From Mucilaginibacter tolerans (GTDB lineage: Bacteria > Bacteroidota > Bacteroidia > Sphingobacteriales > Sphingobacteriaceae), in contig NZ_JAUMKB010000004.1 in assembly GCF_030519375.1 (NCBI RefSeq), positions 288,120 to 352,119 on the forward strand: a stretch of DNA of 64,000 bases. The letters are read 5' to 3'. Shown here in pieces: positions 1 through 8,458 of this stretch. The stretch's first letter is position 1; the number at the start of each line of letters is the position of its first letter. Position numbers and translations under genes: made by a program. Below the pieces are notes generated by a model. That model did no database searches and was not told where the DNA came from. It saw nothing but the letters and a program-made list of their open reading frames with translations.

Positions 1-2
1 TT

Positions 3-689
3 GTCTCTTTAAATCAGAACGCGGAATACCTGGCAGCACTGAAAAAGTATAAAGTATCCTGGGCATTTGAGCCTGAGCTGGCAAAATCATTGTTCATAAT
101 CCTCAAAAACTCGTCTGAATATGCGGAATATCTGAAAAAAACAGACGATACACTGCTGACGGATAAGGATATCATCAAGTTTATTTTCAAAAAAGTAATT
201 CTGAAATCGCTTTTGGCCGAACAGGTTTTTGAAGATAAATTTATTTTCTGGCCTGTCGACAGGGATGTATTGCAAGCCCTGATTGCAAAAACATTTAAGA
301 ATTTCTCAAATGACGATTATAAGCAAAACAAATTGGCCGAAGTGACAGGTAACTGGGCCGAGGATAAGGAATTCATTATCGAGTTGTTCCAACAAAGTAT
401 ACGCCATGATGCGGAATACCAGGAGATGATCAGCAAAAAGACCCAGAACTGGGAGCCTGAACGCATTGCGATGATGGATACTTTATTGATGAAAATGGCT
501 ATTTCCGAGTTTGTTAATTTCAAGTCGATCCCGGTTAAGGTAACCATTAACGAATATCTGGAGATATCCAAAGAGTTTAGTACACCAAAAAGTAATTCGT
601 TTATAAATGGTATTTTGGATAAAATTTTATACGAATTAAAGGCCGAGAACGTAATTAAGAAAGTAGGGCGCGGTTTAATTGAAGAATGA
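3..689 (+). CDS. nusB: Transcription antitermination factor NusB, 5' end outside window
   Basis: The reading frame is open from the left edge, so about 228 C-terminal residues are visible and the true start lies upstream. The last 110 or so residues form the helical NusB RNA-binding fold (NWEPERIAMMDTLLMKMAI, then an SFINGILDKI-like C-terminal helix). NusB binds boxA RNA with S10 (NusE) in antitermination of rRNA operons. Bacteroidota NusB proteins carry a long N-terminal extension, so the visible length fits the family. It is followed after 43 bases by the DUF1573 lipoprotein gene and yajC, a conserved order in this phylum. The TTG at 90 is an internal codon, not the start. Confidence 0.9.
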   Translation, partial: VSLNQNAEYLAALKKYKVSWAFEPELAKSLFIILKNSSEYAEYLKKTDDTLLTDKDIIKFIFKKVILKSLLAEQVFEDKFIFWPVDRDVLQALIAKTFKNFSNDDYKQNKLAEVTGNWAEDKEFIIELFQQSIRHDAEYQEMISKKTQNWEPERIAMMDTLLMKMAISEFVNFKSIPVKVTINEYLEISKEFSTPKSNSFINGILDKILYELKAENVIKKVGRGLIEE

Positions 690-732
690 TTAAATTTGAA
701 TTGATAATTAGTACATAAATAATTAAAGATCA

Positions 733-1158
733 ATGAAAAAATTGTTTTTGGTATTCATGGCTGCAAGCATGCTGATGCTGGCTTGTAATTCGAATGGGAA
801 CAATACAGCAGATAATAGTTCTGGAGCTTCGGCAACGGCCGATGGCCCTACTATGAAATTTGAAAAAGAAACGCACGATTTTGGCAAAATAAAGCAAGGC
901 GATAAAGTGACTTATGAGTTTAAGTTCACTAATGCCGGCAAATCACCGTTGATCATAAAGGATGCAATCGCTTCATGTGGCTGTACTAAACCCGAATGGC
1001 CATCTACACCTATAAAACCCGGAGAAAGCGGCGCAATAAAAGTTACTTTTGACAGCCGCAGTAAAATGGGGTTGCAGGATAAACAAATTACAATAACAGC
1101 CAACACGAACCCGGCACAAAACCTTGTTCACCTGATTGGCGAAGTGACAGCAAATTAA
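733..1158 (+). CDS. DUF1573 lipoprotein
   Basis: The 141-residue protein begins with a lipoprotein signal peptide: MKKLF, a hydrophobic stretch, and a lipobox ending LMLAC with Cys18. A short Ser/Asn/Ala-rich linker precedes a DUF1573 domain of immunoglobulin-like beta fold (FEKETHDFGKIKQGDKV, then SCGCTKPEWP and PIKPGESGAIKVTFDS, residues about 43-135). It is probably anchored in an envelope membrane facing the periplasm. The exact role of DUF1573 proteins is not established. It lies between nusB and yajC and probably shares their transcript. Confidence 0.88.
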   Translation: MKKLFLVFMAASMLMLACNSNGNNTADNSSGASATADGPTMKFEKETHDFGKIKQGDKVTYEFKFTNAGKSPLIIKDAIASCGCTKPEWPSTPIKPGESGAIKVTFDSRSKMGLQDKQITITANTNPAQNLVHLIGEVTAN

Positions 1159-1174
1159 TTTTTTATTTAAAACA

Positions 1175-1498
1175 ATGATAGCGACAATTTTATTACAAGC
1201 AGGTGGTGGATTTGGTATTCAGCAAATGTTACCATTGGTATTGATCATAGTTGTGTTTTATTTCTTTATGATCCGTCCGCAGGTTAAAAAGCAAAAAGAT
1301 CAAAAGAAATATGTTGAGGAGCTTAAAAAAGGTGATAAAGTGATCACCACAGCTGGCATTCATGGCAAAATCGTAGATGTGGCTGAAACAACTTTTTTAG
1401 TTGAGACCGAAGGTGGTCATAAAATTCGATTTGAAAAATCGGCTATATCGCTCGAAGCTTCAAAAGCGCTAAACACACCGCCAGCAGTAGCTAAGTAA
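1175..1498 (+). CDS. yajC: Preprotein translocase subunit YajC
   Basis: The 107-residue protein has one N-terminal membrane segment (residues about 17-34, MLPLVLIIVVFYFFMIRP) followed by the basic QVKKQKDQKKY stretch and the small beta domain GDKVITTAGIHGKIVDV typical of YajC. YajC is an accessory inner-membrane subunit that associates with SecDF and the SecYEG channel. secDF (16.2-19.2 kb) and yidC (45.2-47.0 kb) are encoded elsewhere in this window. The gene starts 16 bases after the DUF1573 gene. The identification is firm. Confidence 0.93.
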   Translation: MIATILLQAGGGFGIQQMLPLVLIIVVFYFFMIRPQVKKQKDQKKYVEELKKGDKVITTAGIHGKIVDVAETTFLVETEGGHKIRFEKSAISLEASKALNTPPAVAK

Positions 1499-1508
1499 GA
1501 GTTTGTAA

Positions 1509-1578
1509 AGTAGAAGGAAAAAAGGTGAAAGGCAAAAGTTTTTAATAGCTTACCTTTCACCTTTTACCTTTTTACCTC
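1509..1578. repeat. Inverted word repeat (AAAAGGTGAAAGG family)
   Basis: The yajC-ybbR gap holds purine-rich words (AAAAGGTGAAAGG at 1520-1532) whose exact reverse complement is at 1553-1565, followed by further degenerate copies (CTTTTTACC). The arms would form a 13-bp stem with a 20-base loop. It may act as an mRNA hairpin or attenuating terminator inside the operon. It belongs to the same architectural class as the other word repeats listed in this window but uses its own word. Confidence 0.7.
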
Positions 1579-1581
1579 AAA

Positions 1582-2529
1582 ATGGCATTTATAAAACTAT
1601 CGGCATCGGAACGAAGGCGGCTTTCGGCCTTCTTTACCTGCTTAATATTAGCAGCGGTGGCCTGGGTTTTTACTACGCTGTCCAATAACTATAATTTTAC
1701 GGTGAAAGAGGTGCTGACCTATAAAAACATGCCGCAAAAGCGCGCTTTCCATTCGTTGCAGCCAGACACGATTAATACAACTATCCAGGGCACAGGCTGG
1801 GATATGTTGTTTTCAAAAATGAATTTTGCGAACAGGAAAATCACCGTCGACCTGCATACACTCGACAATAAAGATTATGTTGTTTTAAGTTCTCAGCTGA
1901 AAGACATCAATGAGCGAAAGGACTTTGACAACCAGATCATTGGCTTTAACCCGGATACCCTTTATTTTGATTTTTCAAACAGGGCGGTGAAGCGTGTACC
2001 TATTCGTTTGGTATCCAATATTAATTATCAGCAACAGTATTCACAATCGAATGATGTGATAATAAAACCGTCGTATGTGACATTAAGCGGCCCCGGCAAT
2101 GTGCTTGAGCATATCGAATCGTGGGATACAGACTCCCTCACAGCTGATAGCGTAGATGAGACCATGAGAACGAGTGTAGATTTACAACCATCTAAGGAAG
2201 GGAATGTAAATATCTATCCAAAATCGGTACAGGTAGTGGTACCGGTTGATGAGTATACAGAAAAAGAAATATCGATTCCAGTAAAGCTTGTCAATAACCA
2301 CGATTATTACAAAGTGAAGATATTCCCTTTAAAGGTAAAGGTGACATTCACCACTTCACTCAATCGTTATTCCGAATTGGATGAAGATTTGTTTGAGGCT
2401 ACCGCCGATCTGAACTTATGGAAAAGCCATAATTATACCACTTTGCCTGTAAAACTTTCCAGACGACCCGCTTACTGCAAAATAGTAAAAATAGAACCGC
2501 AAAATATTGATTTCATCGTCAGAAAATAG
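1582..2529 (+). CDS. YbbR-like (CdaR-related) membrane-anchored protein
   Basis: The 315-residue protein has a short basic N-terminus, one membrane segment (residues about 14-34, FFTCLILAAVAWVFTTLS) and an extracytoplasmic region of beta-rich YbbR repeats (for example VPIRLVSNINYQQ, YVTLSGPGNVLEHI, and VVVPVDEYTEKEISIPVKL). In Firmicutes, YbbR/CdaR proteins regulate a diadenylate cyclase. No cyclase gene is visible here, so that role is not shown. The stop codon abuts the coaE start, so the two are probably co-translated. Confidence 0.85.
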   Translation: MAFIKLSASERRRLSAFFTCLILAAVAWVFTTLSNNYNFTVKEVLTYKNMPQKRAFHSLQPDTINTTIQGTGWDMLFSKMNFANRKITVDLHTLDNKDYVVLSSQLKDINERKDFDNQIIGFNPDTLYFDFSNRAVKRVPIRLVSNINYQQQYSQSNDVIIKPSYVTLSGPGNVLEHIESWDTDSLTADSVDETMRTSVDLQPSKEGNVNIYPKSVQVVVPVDEYTEKEISIPVKLVNNHDYYKVKIFPLKVKVTFTTSLNRYSELDEDLFEATADLNLWKSHNYTTLPVKLSRRPAYCKIVKIEPQNIDFIVRK

Positions 2530-3126
2530 ATGCTTAAAATAGGAATAACGGGCAATATAGGCAGCGGCAAAACCACCGTAAGTAGAATATTCGAGGTACT
2601 GGATGTGCCCGTATTTTATGCAGATGACGCTGCCAAAAAAGTAATGGTAGAAGATCCCATCCTGATTGACACCCTAAAGAGCGAGTTTGGCAACGAGTCG
2701 TACTTTGACGACGGTTCATTAAACAGGAAACATATTGCAGCAATTGTTTTTAATAATGAAGCGGAACTGACCAAACTGAATTCGATAGTTCATCCGGCTG
2801 TTTTCAGAGCTTTTGATAGCTGGGCAGCCGGGATAAAAAATGCGCCGTATGTGATCAAAGAAGCGGCTTTGTTGTTTGAGAGTTCATCCTACAAAATGTG
2901 CAATCGAACCATCATGGTGACAGCGCCTTTGGAATTGCGTATTAATCGTGTAATGCATCGTGACGGACTTACCCGTGCGGAAATAGAAAGCCGAAACGCA
3001 AGACAATTTTCGGAGGAAAAGAAAATCCAGCTGGCTGATTTTGTTATTCGTAATGATGATACTCAGTTGGTGATCCCTCAGGCCTTGGAACTTCATAAGA
3101 AATTTTTAACTCTCAGTAGTCATTAA
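2530..3126 (+). CDS. coaE: Dephospho-CoA kinase
   Basis: CoaE phosphorylates the 3'-OH of dephospho-CoA, the last step of coenzyme A synthesis. The 198-residue protein has the P-loop GITGNIGSGKTTVS at residues 5-18, the FYADDAAKKV substrate region, and the lid segment with RVMHRDGLTRAEIESR. The length is normal for the family. The ATG directly follows the ybbR stop codon with no gap. Confidence 0.95.
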   Translation: MLKIGITGNIGSGKTTVSRIFEVLDVPVFYADDAAKKVMVEDPILIDTLKSEFGNESYFDDGSLNRKHIAAIVFNNEAELTKLNSIVHPAVFRAFDSWAAGIKNAPYVIKEAALLFESSSYKMCNRTIMVTAPLELRINRVMHRDGLTRAEIESRNARQFSEEKKIQLADFVIRNDDTQLVIPQALELHKKFLTLSSH

Positions 3127-3178
3127 TCATTGATGCATCGATCATTAGTGTTTTAACTGAATGACCAATGCCAATGAC
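3122..3178. repeat. Inverted word repeat (AATGACCAATG family)
   Basis: Between coaE and the exonuclease gene the sequence consists of variants of the word AATGACCAATGA and its complement TCATTGATCATTA. The left segment (about 3127-3149) pairs imperfectly with the segment that runs across the start of the next gene (about 3178-3199). The right arm therefore overlaps the exonuclease N-terminus (codons MTDEPMI). It may form a weak stem. No poly-U tract is present. Confidence 0.55.
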
Positions 3179-3180
3179 TA

Positions 3181-4134
3181 ATGACCGATGAACCAATGAT
3201 ATTAGATGACTTCCTTTATTTCGATGCGAACGGCCTATACTGTAAGTATGGCCAATTTTATATCGACCCGCAGCAACCGGTAAATACCGCTATCATTTCT
3301 CATGCCCATGCTGATCATGCCATTGCCGGCAATAATCAGGTCTATTGTACCGAAGCGACATCGGCTTTTATGCAATTGCGGTATGGGAAAACCGCTGCAA
3401 AGGAATTCAATATCGTAGCGTATGATAAGTCATTTAAGATTGGCGATATACAGGTTACCTTTATACCAGCCGGACATATGCTCGGTTCGGCTCAGATATT
3501 AATGGAGTATGAGGGGACAAAATACCTCTATACAGGTGATTATAAGTTACAGCCAGACCCTACCTGCGAACCACTAGAATGGGTAAAAACAGATGTGCTT
3601 ATAACGGAAAGCACCTTTGCCGATCCGGATATTATCCACCCTGATCCTGTTGAGGAGATAAAAAAGTTAAGTGATATCAAAAGCAATATTCTTTTAGGCG
3701 CCTATGGCCTCGGTAAAAGCCAGCGTTTAATAAAGATGATTAATGAATATGCGCCGAAGAAGACCATTCTGGTGCATCATAAAATCATGCCATTGAATTC
3801 GATCTATGAGAAGATGGGGTTTTCATTAGGAAGATATCAATTGTACAGCCGCAAACTGATGAAAACGCAGCAGGAATACGTATACATAGTCCCGCCATTC
3901 ACTTTTGATAGCTATATCAGGGCGACAGGGGTAAAGAGGTTATTCGCTTCGGGATGGAAAAATCTGCAGGTAAATCAGAATGATACCTTGTTTGTTTCTG
4001 ATCACGTAGATTGGAACGATATTTTACTCACTATAGAAAAAACTCAGCCTAAACAAATATGGACCCTGCACGGCGACGGCAATTATTTACGAAAACATTT
4101 CGGCGATGCTATCTTTGTAAAACTTTTGAATTAG
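3181..4134 (+). CDS. MBL-fold exonuclease-like protein (mRNA 3'-processing factor family)
   Basis: The 317-residue protein is a metallo-beta-lactamase-fold hydrolase. The metal-binding motif is ISHAHADHAI (residues about 39-48), followed by PAGHMLGSAQI, LYTGDYKL with a ligand Asp, and a C-terminal LHGDGNYLR. It resembles the DNA-ligase-associated exonuclease and CPSF-like families. No ligase or Lhr helicase gene adjoins it, so only a nuclease-type hydrolase can be claimed. MTDEP could be preceded by another start; ATG 3196 (MILDD) is an equally good start, since the first codons lie in a word repeat. Confidence 0.82.
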   Translation: MTDEPMILDDFLYFDANGLYCKYGQFYIDPQQPVNTAIISHAHADHAIAGNNQVYCTEATSAFMQLRYGKTAAKEFNIVAYDKSFKIGDIQVTFIPAGHMLGSAQILMEYEGTKYLYTGDYKLQPDPTCEPLEWVKTDVLITESTFADPDIIHPDPVEEIKKLSDIKSNILLGAYGLGKSQRLIKMINEYAPKKTILVHHKIMPLNSIYEKMGFSLGRYQLYSRKLMKTQQEYVYIVPPFTFDSYIRATGVKRLFASGWKNLQVNQNDTLFVSDHVDWNDILLTIEKTQPKQIWTLHGDGNYLRKHFGDAIFVKLLN

Positions 4135-4135
4135 G

Positions 4136-4294
4136 ATGCTGATAGAGAATGTTGACTATTATATCAATGAGGATGGAAACTTTGTTTTTACCAAAGAATA
4201 CCATTTAAAACGGGGGTATTGCTGCAAAAATAAATGCCTCCACTGCCCCTGGGACTACGGAAAACAAAAGGAGTCTAAACAAATTAAGAAATAA
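4136..4294 (+). CDS. Small cysteine-rich DUF5522-type protein
   Basis: A 52-codon frame starts one base after the exonuclease stop codon. It encodes MLIENVDYYINEDGNFVFTK, then a basic segment and a compact cysteine cluster RGYCCKNKCLHCPW (Cys at residues about 29, 30, 34 and 37), ending in a lysine-rich tail. The tyrosine/acidic start followed by CCxxxCxxC matches the small DUF5522 family of Bacteroidota. The cysteines suggest a zinc site or cluster, but the function is unknown. The 1-base spacing suggests translational coupling with the exonuclease. Confidence 0.8.
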   Translation: MLIENVDYYINEDGNFVFTKEYHLKRGYCCKNKCLHCPWDYGKQKESKQIKK

Positions 4295-4336
4295 TCAACA
4301 TCTTTGTATTAAGCGATTATTAAAGTGAAAGTTGGT

Positions 4337-4786
4337 ATGCAAATAGGGGAAGAAATTCAAAGCAACAAGTTCGAGGATAATTACCACAAGGCAGTTATTA
4401 ATATTACTTACACCCACTTGTGGTTGAGTAATACCTTCCGTTGTAAGTTTGAAAAACATAACCTTACCCAGCAGCAATTTAATGTGCTGCGCATACTTCG
4501 TGGGCAATACCCTAACCCGGCAACCATCAACATGATCAAAGAGCGTATGCTGGATAAAATGTCTGATGCCTCCCGTATCGTTGATCGTTTGATGCAGAAG
4601 GGATTGGTTTCGCGTTGTACCAATAATAAAGACCGCCGAGCTGTAGATATCCGAATCAGCGAAGCTGGATTGGAAATATTATCCAAAATGGATGAGGAAT
4701 TCAAAACCAAAGAAATATTTAAAAATAACCTTACCGAAGAAGAAGCCGGGAAGCTAAGCGATCTGCTGGATAAGTTAAGAGGCTGA
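4337..4786 (+). CDS. MarR-family transcriptional regulator
   Basis: The 149-residue protein contains a winged-helix MarR domain: LTQQQFNVLRILRGQYPNP (helices 1-2), MLDKMSDASRIVDRLMQKG (recognition helix) and the wing CTNNKDRRAVDIRISEAG. It would bind operator DNA as a dimer, and the ligand is unknown. An upstream in-frame GTG at 4325 would add four residues. ATG 4337 is preferred because GTG starts are rarer. The adjacent operon on the other strand encodes a ZIP transporter, PAP2 and methyltransferase, but control of it is not shown. Confidence 0.88.
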   Translation: MQIGEEIQSNKFEDNYHKAVINITYTHLWLSNTFRCKFEKHNLTQQQFNVLRILRGQYPNPATINMIKERMLDKMSDASRIVDRLMQKGLVSRCTNNKDRRAVDIRISEAGLEILSKMDEEFKTKEIFKNNLTEEEAGKLSDLLDKLRG

Positions 4787-4843
4787 GCTTGATTTACGAG
4801 TTTAGATTTTAACACTTGTCATTCGGATTGCGCACCCAGCACG

Positions 4844-5560
4844 TTACAATTCACTTATAAATCCTGCCAGCGCCATTCCGGTACCTAAAAGCACAGCAAT
4901 CAACTTCCGTATAGTGAATTTATGATCCGGTCCTGATTCAAACAAGATAGTTGTAGATATATGCAAAAATATCCCAATCACTACGCCCATTATCCGGTTA
5001 AAGTATTGCTGCAGGTTACCGATCCCACCGGTACTGAGTGCATTGCTTACGAAATACCCCGCGGGAGCCATAACAGCAAATAGAATCACAAAGGATATGG
5101 TTTTGCCTTTGCTCTGATGGTTTGCTAATAACACTGTCGCCAATGCAAACGCTGCTGGCACGTGATGCAGTGCAATACCCCAAACCAGTTGATTCTGATT
5201 GCCCTCGGCCAGTGGCATACCCTCCAGAAACGCGTGTATACAAAGACTGATCAGTATACCCAGGGGGAAAGCCACATGTGCGTGATCAGGCTTATGCATA
5301 TGGCCATGCTCAATACCTTCTGAAAATTGTTCAAGAATAACCTGAAATAAAAAGCCGATCAGGATAAAGACGCCTACATAGTTATCATTGCCATGATAAG
5401 CATCGGGGATCAGGTGCAAAACAGTAATGCCAAACAGGTATGCCCCGCTAAAGGAGAGCACCAGCTTCAGATTTTTATGATTATCCCCCTTAAACAGGAA
5501 TACCGACGTGCCGCCTGAAAAGGCGCCTAAAAACAAAACTAATATCTTCCAGAGAGCCAT
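4844..5560 (-). CDS. ZIP-family divalent metal transporter
   Basis: The 238-residue polytopic membrane protein has about seven or eight membrane segments, as in ZIP permeases. The metal-path motifs are CIHAFLEGMPLAEG (residues about 107-120) and ALHHVPAAFALATV (about 129-142), which correspond to the histidine-rich TM4/TM5 motifs. A His-rich loop, EGIEHGHMHKPDHAHV, precedes them. Zinc or iron uptake is probable, and specificity cannot be read from sequence. The start overlaps the PAP2 stop codon by one base (TAATG), which indicates coupling. Confidence 0.88.
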   Translation of the reverse strand: MALWKILVLFLGAFSGGTSVFLFKGDNHKNLKLVLSFSGAYLFGITVLHLIPDAYHGNDNYVGVFILIGFLFQVILEQFSEGIEHGHMHKPDHAHVAFPLGILISLCIHAFLEGMPLAEGNQNQLVWGIALHHVPAAFALATVLLANHQSKGKTISFVILFAVMAPAGYFVSNALSTGGIGNLQQYFNRIMGVVIGIFLHISTTILFESGPDHKFTIRKLIAVLLGTGMALAGFISEL

Positions 5561-6123
5561 TAAAAATCGGGTTGAAATTTTTTAAATACCAGGTAGAATA
5601 ACCACCCTACCAAAAGGCCATACAGCATGCCTGCCGTAACATCGATAGGGAAATGGACGCCAACATACACTTGTGCAAATGAGATAGAGCCGGCCCACAA
5701 AACAGCCCAGAGCCATATCCATTTCCAGCGCCTGAAAAATACAAGGCTGATGAATGCAGCCATGGCAAAATGATCTGTAGCATGCGTTGATGGGAAACTA
5801 TAGCCAGTTCCGCAAGGTACCCGGATAATAGCAGTTTCTGAATCAATAGGATCACGGCAGGGGCGAAGGCGCTGTACATTATTTTTCATTAAATGTACGC
5901 TGGTAAAGTCGGCAAAGCCAGCAGACAGTGCGAAGAAAATCACAATGAGCGCACCTGTCTTTTTATACTTCCATAAGCAAAACGCAAGTATGAAAATATA
6001 TAACGGTATCCAGGTACGGGCATTGCGCAGGATCGGCATCAACCAATCAAAAAAAGGATTGGTCAGATCATGATTGATAAAAAAAAAGATATGCCGGTCT
6101 AACTGTATAAGATGTTCAAGCAT
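5560..6123 (-). CDS. PAP2-family membrane phosphatase
   Basis: The 187-residue integral membrane protein carries all three acid-phosphatase motifs: KNNVQRLRP (motif 1, KxxxxxxRP), SFPSTHATDHF (motif 2, PSTH) and YVGVHFPIDV (motif 3 with catalytic His). Likely substrates are lipid phosphates such as undecaprenyl pyrophosphate or phosphatidic acid, but the sequence does not decide. It overlaps the methyltransferase gene by 8 bases and the ZIP gene by 1 base, forming a tight three-gene unit. Confidence 0.9.
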   Translation of the reverse strand: MLEHLIQLDRHIFFFINHDLTNPFFDWLMPILRNARTWIPLYIFILAFCLWKYKKTGALIVIFFALSAGFADFTSVHLMKNNVQRLRPCRDPIDSETAIIRVPCGTGYSFPSTHATDHFAMAAFISLVFFRRWKWIWLWAVLWAGSISFAQVYVGVHFPIDVTAGMLYGLLVGWLFYLVFKKFQPDF

Positions 6124-6853
6124 CTGATCTTTTGCAAATAAATATTAATCGGTCTGAATGTTCTGCATCAAATCCGCCCAGTCCGTAGCTGCCAAAAGTA
6201 CTTATAATTTCAAAACCACTTTGTTTAAAGAATCTCATAAAATCGGCCTCCATAAACGTGCTCACCATTTCCTTAAATGAGTAGCTTTCGTTGCCATGAT
6301 CGAAGGAGATTGTTTTGATGATCTTATTTCCGTTAATAGTTCTCTGGATATGAAAATCAATGTCTTCTACCTTTTTAACATCATTTGGCACCAGGTTTTG
6401 CAGTATTTTATGACTGTTGAAATAATCCAACACCAATGTTCCGCCCGGTTTTAAAGCATTGTGGAAATTGATAAGCGAACCGATATGCTGCTCGTCTGTT
6501 GTAAAATAGCCAAAGCTGGTGAACAGGTTAAAAGCAACATCGAAGTAACGATCATAGGATAATTCGCGCATATCGTGCACGAAAAAGCGCAGCGTATCGT
6601 TTTCAAATTGTTTGGCGAAGCGAATGTTTTCAACGGAGAGGTCGATGCCGGTAACATCATAACCGTGCGTATTCAGGTAAATAGCATGGCGGCCGCGTCC
6701 GCAGGCTATGTCCAAAAGTTTTGAATGCAATGGGATATGAAGTTTGGAAAGTAAATTATCGATGAAATACTGAGCCTCGGCATCATCGCGTTTATGGTAT
6801 AAAAGATGGTAATACGGAGAGTTAAACCAGTCATAAAACCATTCGCTGACCAT
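6116..6853 (-). CDS. Class I SAM-dependent methyltransferase
   Basis: The 245-residue protein has the Rossmann-type motif I LLDIACGRGRHAIYLN (residues about 42-57), an acidic end of strand 2 (VTGIDLSVENI), and the post-I region FFVHDMREL and FNLFTSFGYF. The substrate is unknown. The gene leads the methyltransferase-PAP2-ZIP operon. A TATATTTG -7 element lies 19 bases upstream of the start. Confidence 0.88.
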   Translation of the reverse strand: MVSEWFYDWFNSPYYHLLYHKRDDAEAQYFIDNLLSKLHIPLHSKLLDIACGRGRHAIYLNTHGYDVTGIDLSVENIRFAKQFENDTLRFFVHDMRELSYDRYFDVAFNLFTSFGYFTTDEQHIGSLINFHNALKPGGTLVLDYFNSHKILQNLVPNDVKKVEDIDFHIQRTINGNKIIKTISFDHGNESYSFKEMVSTFMEADFMRFFKQSGFEIISTFGSYGLGGFDAEHSDRLIFICKRSDA

Positions 6854-6871
6854 CGTGTTTTTGTATAGTCA

Positions 6872-6879
6872 CAAATATA
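6872..6879 (-). promoter_or_regulatory. Promoter -7 element (TATATTTG) for methyltransferase operon
   Basis: The minus-strand sequence TATATTTG matches the Bacteroidota housekeeping -7 consensus TAnnTTTG and is placed 19 bases before the methyltransferase ATG. No good -33 TTTG is seen at the usual distance. Confidence 0.55.
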
Positions 6880-6912
6880 GCTATTTATCAAAATACGTTC
6901 TAAGCCTCGGAT

Positions 6913-6947
6913 TTTGTACAGCTATCGTTCAAATATTTTTAATTTTG
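6913..6947 (+). promoter_or_regulatory. Promoter for glmM (TTTG-N23-TAATTTTG)
   Basis: A TTTG at 6913-6916 is followed 23 bases later by TAATTTTG at 6940-6947, matching the Bacteroidota primary sigma factor consensus. The glmM start lies 20 bases further on. Confidence 0.65.
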
Positions 6948-6967
6948 CACTTAAATAACTTAACACA

Positions 6968-8353
6968 TTGACTTTAATAAAATCAATTTCAGGAATTCGC
7001 GGCACTATTGGCGGCGCTGCAGGTGATGGTTTAACACCATTGGATATTGTAAAATTTACTTCAGCATTCGGTACATGGGCAATAAAACGATCCGGGAAAA
7101 AGAAGATCATAGTAGGCCGTGATGCGCGTATATCGGGCACTATGGTGAATAACCTGGTTGTAGGTACTTTGCAGGGCCTGGGCATCGATGTTGTCGATCT
7201 TGGCCTTTCTACTACACCAACGGTTGAAGTAGCTGTGCCATGGGAAGAAGCTGCAGGTGGTATTATATTAACTGCCAGTCACAATCCAAAACAATGGAAC
7301 GCGCTTAAATTACTGAATGAAAAAGGGGAATTTATCGGCGATGCGGATGGCAAAGAGGTTCTTGATATTGCCGAAAATAGTGATTTTAAATATGCCGATG
7401 TAAATGATCTCGGTAAGATTACCATAGATAATAGCTATCTGCAAAAACATATCGATCAAGTGTTGGCTTTACCGTTGGTGGACGTAGCTGCCATTACCAA
7501 GGCTGATTTTAAAATTGTCATTGACTGTGTTAACTCGACCGGCGGAATATTTATACCTGCTTTATTGAAAGCATTGGGCGTAAAAACTATTCATAAACTA
7601 TATTGTGATCCTGATGGTAACTTTCCGCATAATCCGGAACCTCTGCCTGAGAACCTGATTGCTCTTTCAAGTGAAGTTGTAAAAAAAGGGGCACATTTAG
7701 GCATTGCTGTTGATCCTGATGTTGATCGCCTGGCATTTGTTTGCGAGGATGGCAATATGTTTGGTGAAGAATACACATTAGTTGCCGTTGCCGATTATGT
7801 ACTAAAACATAAAAAAGGAAATACCGTGTCTAATCTTTCATCAACCCGTGCATTGCGCGATGTTACCGAAAAAGCAGGCGGAGAATATCACGCCGCGGCA
7901 GTAGGCGAGGTGAACGTGGTAAATAAAATGAAAGAAGTGAATGCAGTAATTGGGGGCGAAGGCAATGGAGGAGTGATCTATCCTGAATTGCACTACGGCC
8001 GTGATGCTTTGGTGGGAATTGCTTTGTTTTTAACACATCTGGCTAAATACGGCAAGTCGGTCTCAAGTTTACGGGCTTCGTATCCAAGCTATTTCATTTC
8101 TAAAAATAAGATCACACTGACACCAGAAATGGATATCGATCGACTTTTGAATGAAGTGGAAAACAAATATAAAAAGCAACCACACACTACTATCGACGGC
8201 CTGAAGATAGAATTTGATAAAGAATGGGTACATTTGCGCAGGTCAAATACAGAGCCAATTATCCGTATCTATTCTGAAGGTAATTCGGAAACTATCGCAG
8301 ATAATCTGGCCAACAAGATCATAACTGATATAAAAGAAATTCTCAATTTATAA
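6968..8353 (+). CDS. glmM: Phosphoglucosamine mutase (alpha-D-phosphohexomutase family)
   Basis: GlmM interconverts glucosamine 6-phosphate and glucosamine 1-phosphate for UDP-GlcNAc, peptidoglycan and LPS. The 461-residue protein starts SISGIRGTIGG and has the catalytic phosphoserine loop LTASHNPKQWN (Ser104), the metal loop DPDVDRLAF, the sugar-binding GGEGNGGVIYPE and the C-terminal phosphate loop RRSNTEPIIRIYSE. The start is TTG, which fits the conserved N-terminus (TLIKSISGIRG). A phosphomannomutase role cannot be excluded from sequence alone. Confidence 0.9.
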   Translation: MTLIKSISGIRGTIGGAAGDGLTPLDIVKFTSAFGTWAIKRSGKKKIIVGRDARISGTMVNNLVVGTLQGLGIDVVDLGLSTTPTVEVAVPWEEAAGGIILTASHNPKQWNALKLLNEKGEFIGDADGKEVLDIAENSDFKYADVNDLGKITIDNSYLQKHIDQVLALPLVDVAAITKADFKIVIDCVNSTGGIFIPALLKALGVKTIHKLYCDPDGNFPHNPEPLPENLIALSSEVVKKGAHLGIAVDPDVDRLAFVCEDGNMFGEEYTLVAVADYVLKHKKGNTVSNLSSTRALRDVTEKAGGEYHAAAVGEVNVVNKMKEVNAVIGGEGNGGVIYPELHYGRDALVGIALFLTHLAKYGKSVSSLRASYPSYFISKNKITLTPEMDIDRLLNEVENKYKKQPHTTIDGLKIEFDKEWVHLRRSNTEPIIRIYSEGNSETIADNLANKIITDIKEILNL

Positions 8354-8397
8354 CAGGATTATTGACTGAATTCAGGCAGGACAAAAGAGTTTTGGGG

Positions 8398-8458
8398 ATT
8401 CTTTCTGCTGGTGAATTCAAATCACTAATTCACTAACTCACTAATTCAAAAATTAAAG
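8398..8458. repeat. AT-rich word repeat before the cysteine desulfurase gene
   Basis: The segment contains tandem near-copies of CACTAATTC/CACTAACTC (8421-8448) with a period of about 9 to 10 bases, directly upstream of the start codon. Only one arm is evident, with no matching inverted arm. It is the simplest example of the word repeats in the window. Confidence 0.6.
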
